24,038 bases of DNA from JAICYJ01 sp036263035 (GTDB lineage: Bacteria > Actinomycetota > Thermoleophilia > Gaiellales > JAICJC01), in the NCBI GenBank assembly GCA_036263035.1, contig DATAHR010000030.1:1-24038 (forward strand). The letters are read 5' to 3'. The notes beneath the pieces are model-generated. The model worked only from the letters and a program-made list of their open reading frames with translations, did no database searches and was not told where the DNA came from. The position numbers and the translations under genes were made by a program. This document shows positions 17,546 through 23,732 of the stretch, one piece after another. Positions within the stretch are counted from its first letter, which is position 1. Each line of letters begins with the position of its first letter.

Positions 17546-18700
17546 GTGGAGGCCGTGCGGGCGCAGTTCCCGTCGCTGCGGCCTGGACGCATCTACCTCG
17601 ACAACCCCGGCGGCACACAGGTGCACGGGTCGGTGATCGAGGCGATCCGGGATTACTACATCCAGGCCAACGCCAACCTGGGCGGGCCGTTCGAGACATC
17701 TCAGCTCTCGGATCAGGTGCTGGCGGACGCGCGGCGTGACCTTGCTGCGCTGCTGGGTGCGGACGCGGGCGAGATCGTCTTTGGCGCGAACATGACGACG
17801 CTCACATTCCACGCCTCGCGGGCCCTGACAAGAGGCTTGCAACCGGGGGACGAGATCCTGGTCACCCGCGTTGACCACGATGGCAACGTAGCACCCTGGC
17901 TGCTTGCGGCGGAGGATCGCGGACTGACCGTGCGCCACGTCGACGTCGACCCGGAGGCGTGCACGATCGATCTCGACGACTTCCGGGCGCAGCTGAGCGA
18001 CCGCACGCGGATCGCGGCGTTCAACTGGGCGTCGAACGGCGCGGGCACGATCTCGGACGTGGCGGCGATGTGCCGGATGGCGAGGGAGGCGGGAGCGATC
18101 TCCTACGTCGATGCCGTCCAGTACGCGCCGCACGGGCCGATGGACGTGCACGGCACAGGGTGCGACTTCCTCGTCTGCTCGGCGTACAAGTTCTTCGGCC
18201 CGCACGTCGGTGTGCTGTACGGACGGGCGGAGCTGCTGGAGCGGATCCGGCCCTACAAGGTGCGGCCCGCACACGACGAGCCGCCCGGTTCGTGGGAGAC
18301 GGGCACCGTGAACCTGGAGGGCATCGCCGGGACGGCGGCGGCAGCGCGGTACATGGTCAGCCTGGGCGCGGAGGCGATCACGGGCTACGAGCGGACGCTG
18401 ACGGCGCGGTTGATCGAGGGGCTCGACGCGATCGATGGCGTGACGCAGTACGGAACGCGCGACCTCGACCGGCGGGTGCCGACGGTGGCGTTCACCGTGG
18501 CCGGACGCGCTCCGGCAGACGTCGCGGCGGAGCTGGGGCGCCAGGGCATCTTTGTCTGGGACGGCAACTACTACGCACTCGAGCTGATGGAGCGGCTCGG
18601 GTTGCAGTCGAGCGGTGGAGCCGTGCGTGTGGGCGCGGTGCACTACACCACCCTCGAGGAGATCGACCGCTTCCTGGAGGCGGTCGCAGCACTGGCCTAG
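17546..18700 (+). CDS. Cysteine-desulfurase-like class V aminotransferase-fold protein (VC1184 type)
   Basis: It is a 384-residue PLP enzyme of the class V fold. IYLDNPGGTQ is at 16-25. The PLP-binding aspartate lies in SYVDAVQYAPHG. The Schiff-base lysine is Lys215 in CSAYKFFGPH. After Lys215 there is no cysteine at all, so the mobile catalytic Cys of IscS/SufS is absent. The family name cysteine desulfurase-like is structural, and the reaction is unknown. The start is GTG at 17546, with homology beginning at EAVRAQFPSL. CTG at 17513 is an in-frame alternative. The stop TAG at 18698 lies inside an inverted copy of the repeat that also precedes the gene. Confidence 0.85.
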   Translation: MEAVRAQFPSLRPGRIYLDNPGGTQVHGSVIEAIRDYYIQANANLGGPFETSQLSDQVLADARRDLAALLGADAGEIVFGANMTTLTFHASRALTRGLQPGDEILVTRVDHDGNVAPWLLAAEDRGLTVRHVDVDPEACTIDLDDFRAQLSDRTRIAAFNWASNGAGTISDVAAMCRMAREAGAISYVDAVQYAPHGPMDVHGTGCDFLVCSAYKFFGPHVGVLYGRAELLERIRPYKVRPAHDEPPGSWETGTVNLEGIAGTAAAARYMVSLGAEAITGYERTLTARLIEGLDAIDGVTQYGTRDLDRRVPTVAFTVAGRAPADVAAELGRQGIFVWDGNYYALELMERLGLQSSGGAVRVGAVHYTTLEEIDRFLEAVAALA

Positions 18701-18792
18701 ATGATTGATTCCACGGCGCCGCGCGGTCTGAGCGATCGGCAACCACCCACAGTCAGACGATCAGACGTGCGGCGTCGTGGAATCAATCATCT
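18698..18792. repeat. Inverted pair of repeat copies 2 and 3, long-stem hairpin
   Basis: The arms 18699-18722 and 18769-18792 are complementary over 24 bp with one mismatch. They are separated by 46 bp that itself holds a smaller stem, GTCTGA (18726-18731) with TCAGAC (18761-18766). The outer 18 bp of the left arm (18698-18715) match copy 1 inverted, and the right arm contains the same 19-bp unit as copy 1. The left arm begins at the stop codon of the PLP enzyme gene. It could be a terminator, an operator pair or a small mobile palindrome. There is no T-run. Confidence 0.65.
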
Positions 18793-18859
18793 CGGCATAC
18801 GTCGCCCGCACCGGGGGCATCTCCGCGTCGATATGTACCCCGAGGCAGAGGAGCGAGCG

Positions 18860-19291
18860 ATGGGAAGCGACGCGGGCAAGCAGCTGATTCGCGACTACAT
18901 CGAGGCGGTCGACACCAACGACTCGAGCGACTGGAGCGTCATTGACCGGTACGTCGCGGAGGACTTCGTCGCCCACAATCCCCCGTTGCCCGGTGTCAGC
19001 CTCGACCGCGACGGCATGAAGCAGGCCGCGGAGATGTTCCGGGTGGCCACGCCGGGACGCCATGAGATCGTGCTGCAGGTGGCCGAGGACGACCTGGTGG
19101 TCAGCTACATCGTGGGGCGCGGCACCCACGAGGGCGAGCTGCTCGGCATCCCGGCGACCCACAAGCCCGTCGAGACGGCGGGGATCGCCATCCACCGCAT
19201 CCGGGACGGCAAGATCGTGGAGTACTGGTCGGTGACCGATGTGGCACGCGTCCTGCAGCAGGTCGGCGTGCTTCCCGGCGGGCCGGGCTGA
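18860..19291 (+). CDS. SnoaL-like (ester cyclase) family protein
   Basis: It is a 143-residue cone-shaped alpha/beta-barrel protein of the SnoaL/NTF2-like superfamily. Diagnostic parts are VIDRYVAEDFVAHNPPLPG near the N-terminus, the GRGTHEGELLGIPATHKPV strand region and the end GIAIHRIRDGKIVEYWSVTD. Many such proteins are annotated as ester or polyketide cyclases without tested activity, so the function here is unknown. The ATG at 18860 follows a clear AGAGGAG. An in-frame ATG at 18833 is less likely. Repeat copy 3 lies 68 bp upstream. The stop is 3 bp from the convergent nucS stop. Confidence 0.82.
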   Translation: MGSDAGKQLIRDYIEAVDTNDSSDWSVIDRYVAEDFVAHNPPLPGVSLDRDGMKQAAEMFRVATPGRHEIVLQVAEDDLVVSYIVGRGTHEGELLGIPATHKPVETAGIAIHRIRDGKIVEYWSVTDVARVLQQVGVLPGGPG

Positions 19292-19294
19292 GCG

Positions 19295-19960
19295 CTACTC
19301 GAACAGCGTCAGCTCGGGCGCAGCGGCTCCCGCCAGGACGCCGTAGTCCAGCTCGACGAAGCGGTAGCCGCGCGCCTCGCACATCACGCGCGCCTGGGGC
19401 GCGATCTCGGGAGCGACGAGGATGCCGCGGCAGGGCGCGTGCGCCGGGTCCAGGTCGACCCGCTCGCAGTAGCGCGTGAGCTGCTCGACGTGAGCGGCGA
19501 CGGCGCGCGTCCGCTTGACCTCGACGACGACGGTGCGACCGTCGGCGTCACGGCAGAAGAGGTCGATGGGACCGGTGTCCGTGAACCGTTCCCGCTCGAG
19601 CACGATCAGGCCCTCCTCGATCGTCTCAGGCGCCGCCTCGAGCAGCACGTGGATCTGCCGCTCGGCGCCCTCGTGCTCCAGCACCGCGTCGTCCTCGAGC
19701 GGCTGCACGGAGTCGTGGAACACCTCGTGGATCAGGATCACGAGCGACTCGTCCGACGCCGGCCGGTAGACGCGGATGACGTCGCCCTCCTGCGTCACCG
19801 ACGTCGGGCCGGCCATGTAGTTGAGCGGCTTGAAGCCCTTGTCGGCATGGACGCAGAGCGAGCCGTCCTGCTTGAAGAGGATCACGCGGTCGCCGGCGCC
19901 GAGCCGCGTGACGGCGCGGCCGTGGTAGGCGATCTCGCAGCGTGCGACGAGGATCCGCAT
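19295..19960 (-). CDS. nucS: Mismatch-specific endonuclease NucS (EndoMS)
   Basis: It cleaves both strands at mismatches and replaces MutS-MutL repair in most actinobacteria. The 221 residues match mycobacterial NucS in order: MRILVARCEI, then LFKQDGSLCVHADKGFKPLNYM (28-49), then the nuclease core GPIDLFCRD with Asp133, and VVVEVKR with Glu147 and Lys149. EQLTRYCE and the PQAR segment follow. The protein ends in ELTLFE (216-221), which resembles the QLxLF beta-clamp-binding motif and fits the known clamp dependence of actinobacterial NucS. The ATG at 19960 lacks a ribosome site. TAGCCT, 8 nt upstream, suggests a leaderless transcript of its own, besides read-through from the oxidase gene 11 bp upstream. 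Confidence 0.95.
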   Translation of the reverse strand: MRILVARCEIAYHGRAVTRLGAGDRVILFKQDGSLCVHADKGFKPLNYMAGPTSVTQEGDVIRVYRPASDESLVILIHEVFHDSVQPLEDDAVLEHEGAERQIHVLLEAAPETIEEGLIVLERERFTDTGPIDLFCRDADGRTVVVEVKRTRAVAAHVEQLTRYCERVDLDPAHAPCRGILVAPEIAPQARVMCEARGYRFVELDYGVLAGAAAPELTLFE

Positions 19961-19968
19961 CGCGCGAC

Positions 19969-19974
19969 AGGCTA
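19969..19974 (-). promoter_or_regulatory. Candidate -10 box of nucS, leaderless spacing
   Basis: On the minus strand this reads TAGCCT, 8 nt before the nucS ATG. Its TAG is also the stop codon of the upstream oxidase gene, so part of the match is forced by coding needs and the support is weaker. Confidence 0.33.
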
Positions 19975-21336
19975 TCGGCTATCGAGAACCGAACGAGCTC
20001 GGGCCGGCTCGATGTTCGAGTTGAGCCGGAAGAGGTTCGCCGGGTCGTAGCGCGATTTGATCTCGCTGAGGCGCTCGTACTTCGATCTGCCGTACGCCTC
20101 AACGGGAAAGTCGCCCTCGGTGTCTGCCTGCTCGTTCACGTAGTTGGCGTCCATCGAGAGGGCGGCGAGCCGGCCGGCGTGACGCCTGCCCCAGGCCAGA
20201 CAACGGGCATCGTCGGCAGGGTCGTCCCAGATCGGCTCGACGACCCAGTAGAAGCCTGCCTCCCGGCCCGAATAGGCGGTGGCGTCTTCGTCAACGTCTG
20301 CGACCGCACCGCCAAGCTGCGGGACGTAGACCTCGGAGTGGTCGGTCGGCGCCTCGGCGAGCGCGTCGGTGATCCGGCCGACCAGCTCCGCGTCGACGTG
20401 GCGGACGAACCCACCCTTGGCGTAGTAGCGGCGGCCCCAGGCGGAGTGCTGGTCGGTTCGTTTCTGGAGGTCGAGAAACGAGACCGGGCCGTGCCCTCCA
20501 TCCGCGGAGGCGGCCAGCCGTCCGAAGGGCGCCAACACGGCATCGGCGCGTGCAGGTGCACCCGACCAGAACGCCGTGAGGGCGACGGCCTCCCGTGTGA
20601 CCGAGAACGAGATCGTGAGCTCACGTGGCGCGTCGGCGGCGTTCAGCGCGGCGCCGACCATGGCGTCGTGAATGTCCGCGAGCGGATACACCCATCTTCC
20701 GACCGAGACGGGGCCCAGCACATGAGTCTGGAACTGGAACGCAACCACCACGCCGAAGTTGCCTCCCCCGCCGCGCAGCGCCCAGAACAGGTCCGGCTCG
20801 CTCTCGACGCTCGCGTGCACGAGCGCTCCGTCGGCGGTGACGATGTCGGCGCCCACGAGCGAATCGATCGTCAGGCCGTAGCGCCGGCTCAGCCACCCCA
20901 TGCCGCCGCCCAGCGTGAGGCCGCCCGCGCCCGTGTGCGACACCACGCCGGCGGGGACCACGAGACCGTGCGGCACCGCGGCACCGTCGACATCGCCGAG
21001 CAGCGCGCCGCCACCCACGACGCAGCGTGCTGTACCCGGGTCGACGGTCACATGGTTGATTCCCGAGAGTTCCAGCACGAGCCCGCCGTCGCAGGTTGAG
21101 TGACCGGGGAAGCTATGGCCGCCGCAGCGCACGCTCAGGAGCACCTCGCACTCCGCCGCCGCGCGGACAGCAGCGGCGACCTCGTCAGCGGTCGTGGGCC
21201 GCACGATTGCGGCCGGATAGCGGTCGACCACAGCGTTCCAGACCCGCCGACGCTGATCGAAGTCGTCCGACCCGGGCAGCGCAAGGCCGCCAGTGAGATT
21301 GGCCTGCCTCAACCGCTGAACCAGGTCGGTTCCCAT
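19972..21336 (-). CDS. FAD-linked oxidase of the berberine-bridge-enzyme type
   Basis: It is a 454-residue flavin oxidase with a PCMH-type FAD domain and a C-terminal BBE domain. His74 in GGHS is the residue that forms the 8-alpha-histidyl FAD bond. The second attachment Cys of bicovalent relatives (AGVC) is Val132 here (AGVVSHTGAGG), so flavin should be held by one bond. LTLGGGMGWLSRRYG, the RGGGGNFGVV loop and the BBE ending YDPANLFRLNSNI are clear. There is no signal peptide. The substrate (sugar, alcohol or secondary metabolite) is unknown. The ATG at 21336 has no ribosome site, but TAGACT lies 9 nt upstream. It is followed by nucS after 11 bp. Confidence 0.9.
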   Translation of the reverse strand: MGTDLVQRLRQANLTGGLALPGSDDFDQRRRVWNAVVDRYPAAIVRPTTADEVAAAVRAAAECEVLLSVRCGGHSFPGHSTCDGGLVLELSGINHVTVDPGTARCVVGGGALLGDVDGAAVPHGLVVPAGVVSHTGAGGLTLGGGMGWLSRRYGLTIDSLVGADIVTADGALVHASVESEPDLFWALRGGGGNFGVVVAFQFQTHVLGPVSVGRWVYPLADIHDAMVGAALNAADAPRELTISFSVTREAVALTAFWSGAPARADAVLAPFGRLAASADGGHGPVSFLDLQKRTDQHSAWGRRYYAKGGFVRHVDAELVGRITDALAEAPTDHSEVYVPQLGGAVADVDEDATAYSGREAGFYWVVEPIWDDPADDARCLAWGRRHAGRLAALSMDANYVNEQADTEGDFPVEAYGRSKYERLSEIKSRYDPANLFRLNSNIEPARARSVLDSR

Positions 21337-21345
21337 GCGGCCGCG

Positions 21346-21351
21346 AGTCTA
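21346..21351 (-). promoter_or_regulatory. Candidate -10 box of the BBE-type oxidase, leaderless spacing
   Basis: On the minus strand this reads TAGACT, 9 nt before the ATG at 21336. The intervening bases are GC only and hold no ribosome site. A -35 is not convincing. Confidence 0.4.
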
Positions 21352-21431
21352 CCTCGGAGATCGCGGGCCTTTGTCGATCGGTGGTTGAGCGGTTTGAACC
21401 CCTTTCCGAGGCCTCCAGATTGCGTGCAGGT

Positions 21432-21463
21432 CCGGGGGAGGAAGGGAGACCTCCCTCCCCCGG
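21432..21463 (-). terminator. GC-rich hairpin after the secreted-protein gene
   Basis: CCGGGGGAGG (21432-21441) pairs perfectly with CCTCCCCCGG (21454-21463) around a 12-nt loop. It lies 7 bp beyond the stop codon of the secreted-protein gene. No T-run follows on either strand, which is common for terminators in GC-rich actinobacteria. Confidence 0.6.
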
Positions 21464-21470
21464 CTGACCG

Positions 21471-22007
21471 CTAACAGCTGAGCGGAACCGTGCCGCTGAG
21501 CCCGTTGGGATCGGACGCACTGCAGGTAAAGAGCAGCGTGCCTCCCTGGGAGATCGTCATCGTGATGCTGGTGGTAGTCAGCGTTGGATTGACGCCCGTC
21601 CAGTTCGAGTTGGGGCAACCCGCCGCGGAGCCCGACACGGTGCTCGGCGCGCTGAGAACCGCCGGATTGGTCGTGAAGGTGACGGTTCCGTTCTTGATCT
21701 GGTTTCCCGGAATCGTCGTAGGCGAGGTGACCGGACCCACGAGCACCTTGTTCTGGCCGGGCGCGATGTTTCCACCGCCATTCTGGCACTGATACACCGC
21801 CGACCCGCTGACGGTCGTGTTGATGACCAGGTCCCCGTTTCCGAGGCCGGCGAGCGAGGCCTTGCAGGTCGTCGATGAGCTGCCGCCGCTGTTGGTGACG
21901 GTGCACACAGGTGAGCCGCCATGCTTGAAGTGGGCACTGGCACCAAACGCCGCAGTCGCGCTGAACGCGAGCAGCGCCATTGCGAGGATGAGAGCTCGCT
22001 TGACCAT
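21471..22007 (-). CDS. Small secreted six-cysteine protein, unknown function
   Basis: It is a 178-residue protein with a clear Sec signal peptide: MVKR, then a hydrophobic stretch to about residue 22, with a likely cleavage after ASA (23-25). The mature part is rich in Ser, Thr, Gly and Asn, and poor in charge. It has six Cys (35, 48 and four later, the last at the C-terminus), enough for three disulfides. ASLAGLGNGDLVINTTVSG and NGGGNIAPGQNKV look like beta-strand repeats with turns. I recall similar unnamed proteins from actinobacterial soil lineages but know no function. The ATG at 22007 follows GGGGGAT; an in-frame start at 22067 would only extend the signal peptide. A strong hairpin follows the stop. 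Confidence 0.75.
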   Translation of the reverse strand: MVKRALILAMALLAFSATAAFGASAHFKHGGSPVCTVTNSGGSSSTTCKASLAGLGNGDLVINTTVSGSAVYQCQNGGGNIAPGQNKVLVGPVTSPTTIPGNQIKNGTVTFTTNPAVLSAPSTVSGSAAGCPNSNWTGVNPTLTTTSITMTISQGGTLLFTCSASDPNGLSGTVPLSC

Positions 22008-22057
22008 CTTCTTGATCCCCCCGTCTTGGAGCGTGGACTGGACCCCGGGGAGCCTCC

Positions 22058-22066
22058 AACGTAGCA
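22058..22066 (-). promoter_or_regulatory. Candidate extended -10 promoter of the secreted-protein gene
   Basis: On the minus strand this reads TGCTACGTT, close to the TGCTAGCGT boxes of the molybdate operon and fabI. It would give a leader of about 45 nt with the G-rich ribosome site near its end. Confidence 0.45.
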
Positions 22067-22101
22067 CCGGCCGTCCGGACTATGACGCTTAATGCCGCAG
22101 T

Positions 22102-22130
22102 TTGCGACATTTACAGGCCCCTGGTATAGA
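22102..22130 (+). promoter_or_regulatory. Candidate housekeeping promoter of the DGPF-sigma operon
   Basis: TTGCGA (22102-22107) and TATAGA (22125-22130) are 17 bp apart, and TGG before TATAGA makes an extended -10. It lies in a locally AT-richer stretch, upstream of the ECF42-like promoter, so the operon may have tandem promoters. Confidence 0.45.
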
Positions 22131-22148
22131 CCGATATATACGTCACGG

Positions 22149-22175
22149 TGTCGATTCCGGGCCGGTTCGTTCGTC
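22149..22175 (+). promoter_or_regulatory. Candidate ECF42-dependent promoter
   Basis: TGTCGA (22149-22154) is followed after 17 bp by CGTC (22172-22175). As I recall it, the ECF42 promoter described in Streptomyces has TGTCGA at -35 and CG(A/T)C at -10. The match sits 35 bp before the start of the operon that encodes an ECF42-type sigma factor, as expected for self-activation. Confidence 0.6.
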
Positions 22176-22209
22176 TTCCCCGCAGTACATTCCCGCGAAG
22201 GAGGACACC

Positions 22210-22569
22210 ATGAAGTACGTGCTGTTGATCCACCAGGGCACCACGCCCACGCCGGCCACGCCCGAGGAGTGGGCCAAGCTGTCGCCTGAAGAGCAGCAGC
22301 AGGTGTACGCCGACTACCAGGCGATCAACCAGACGCCCGGCGTCACGCCTGGCACCGGCCTGCAGCTCCCGGAGACGGCGACGACCGTTCGCGTGCAGGA
22401 TGGCCGCACGCTCACCACCGACGGGCCGTTCGCCGAGACGAAGGAGGCGCTGGGCGGCTGGCTCACCTACGAGGCCGACGACCTGGATGCCGCGATCGAG
22501 CTCGCGAGCCGGATCCCGGCCGCCCGGATGGGCGGCGCGGTGGAGATCCGTCCGGTCGCCGAGTGGTGA
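22210..22569 (+). CDS. YCII/DGPF-domain protein, partner of the ECF42 sigma factor
   Basis: It is a 119-residue cytoplasmic protein of the YCII-like dimeric alpha/beta-barrel family. MKYVLLIHQG opens the first strand. The signature DGPF is at 71-74 in TDGPFAETKEALGGW, followed by DDLDAAIELASRIPAARMG and VEIRPV. DGPF proteins are the conserved genomic partners of ECF42 sigma factors, but their biochemical role is unproven. The ATG at 22210 follows a near-perfect AAGGAGG at 22198-22204; homology begins there, so the open frame upstream is not coding. Its TGA stop overlaps the start of the sigma gene, so translation is coupled. Confidence 0.92.
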   Translation: MKYVLLIHQGTTPTPATPEEWAKLSPEEQQQVYADYQAINQTPGVTPGTGLQLPETATTVRVQDGRTLTTDGPFAETKEALGGWLTYEADDLDAAIELASRIPAARMGGAVEIRPVAEW

Positions 22570-23732
22570 ACGACCTCGAGGCCGTCTATCGCGACCACTG
22601 GGGCCGCGTCGTGGCCACCCTGATCGGCCTCCTCCGCGACTTCGACCTCGCCGAGGAGGCCGCCCAGGAGGCGTTCGCCCTGGCCGCGGAGCGCTGGCCG
22701 GACGGCGGCGTACCCGAGCACCCGGCCGCCTGGCTGATCGCAACCGGCCGCAACCGTGCGATCGACCGCATCCGCCGCGACCGCAGGTATGAGGCCAAGC
22801 TGAAGCTGCTCGAGCCGGCGCACCTGGTGGAGGACGACATGGATGAGACCTCGTTTCCCGACGAGCGCTTGGAGCTGCTGTTCACCTGCTGCCATCCCGC
22901 GCTGTCGCTCGAGGCCCAGGTGGCGCTCACGCTGCGAACGCTCGGCGGCCTCACCACCGAGCAGATCGCACAGGCCTTCCTCGTCCCGGAGCCGACGATG
23001 GCGCAGCGGCTCGTCCGCGCCAAGCGGAAGATCGCGGCTGCCGGGATCCCGTTTCGGGTTCCGCCGCCGCACCTGCTCCCCGACCGCCTGTCGGCTGTTC
23101 TGGCAACGATCTATCTGATCTTCAACCAGGGCTACACGTCGGGAGGGATGCTGGCCGGGGAGGCAATCCGCCTCGGCACCGCGCTGACGGTGCTGATGCC
23201 CGACGAGCCGGAGCCGCTCGGCCTGCTCGCGCTGATGTTGCTTCAGGACGCCCGCCGGGATGCGCGCTTCGATGACGGACGCCTGGTGCTGCTGGCCGAC
23301 CAGGATCGCTCCCGCTGGGACAGCCGCGAGATCGCCGCGGGCAGGGCGGCGCTCGATCGGGCGGTCGCTCTGCAGGGCGACGGGCCCTACATGCTGCAGG
23401 CGGCCATCGCAGCCCTGCACACCGAGCCGCGGCGCGACTGGGGCCGGATCGCGGCGCTGTATTCCGACCTGGCATCACTGACAGGATCACCCGTCGTCGA
23501 GCTGAACCGGGCGGTCGCGGTGGCGGAGTCCGAGGGGCCTGAGGCCGGCCTGCGGATCACCGACGGGCTCGACCTGGACGGCTACCGCTACCTCCACACC
23601 ACCCGCGGCGAGCTGCTCCGCCGGCTGGGCCGCACGGCCGAGGCGCGCGAGGCGTACCTCCGGGCGCTGCAGCTGGTCAACGACCCGCCCGAGCGGCGCT
23701 TCGTCGAGGAGCGGCTCGCGGAGCTCGGTTAG
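22563..23732 (+). CDS. ECF42-type RNA polymerase sigma factor with C-terminal extension
   Basis: It is a 389-residue sigma factor. Region 2 spans about 10-75 (DLAEEAAQEAFALAAERWP, then AAWLIATGRNRAIDRIRR) and contacts the core and the -10. Region 4 spans about 115-158 (LTLRTLGGLTTEQIAQAFLVPEPTMAQRLVRAKRKI) and reads the -35. Between them is FTCCHP (107-112). The long C-terminal domain from about 170 begins with YLIFNQGY (184-191), the ECF42 hallmark, and includes TPR-like helices near the end (LHTTRGELLRRLGRTAEAREAYLRAL). No anti-sigma gene is adjacent, as usual for this group. GTG at 22563 and GTG at 22566 are both possible starts; the second gives a 4-bp overlap with the DGPF gene. Its stop overlaps the stop of the convergent hydrolase gene. 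Confidence 0.94.
   Translation: MVNDLEAVYRDHWGRVVATLIGLLRDFDLAEEAAQEAFALAAERWPDGGVPEHPAAWLIATGRNRAIDRIRRDRRYEAKLKLLEPAHLVEDDMDETSFPDERLELLFTCCHPALSLEAQVALTLRTLGGLTTEQIAQAFLVPEPTMAQRLVRAKRKIAAAGIPFRVPPPHLLPDRLSAVLATIYLIFNQGYTSGGMLAGEAIRLGTALTVLMPDEPEPLGLLALMLLQDARRDARFDDGRLVLLADQDRSRWDSREIAAGRAALDRAVALQGDGPYMLQAAIAALHTEPRRDWGRIAALYSDLASLTGSPVVELNRAVAVAESEGPEAGLRITDGLDLDGYRYLHTTRGELLRRLGRTAEAREAYLRALQLVNDPPERRFVEERLAELG

Noticed and set aside
18698..18792. Integron attC site or gene cassette end
   Set aside because: An inverted repeat follows a single gene, as in cassettes, but the required GTTRRRY/RYYYAAC core sites are absent and no integrase is seen.
17489..18792. Composite or insertion element bounded by the 19-bp direct repeats
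   Set aside because: There is no transposase or recombinase between them, and the enclosed gene has base and codon use like its neighbours.
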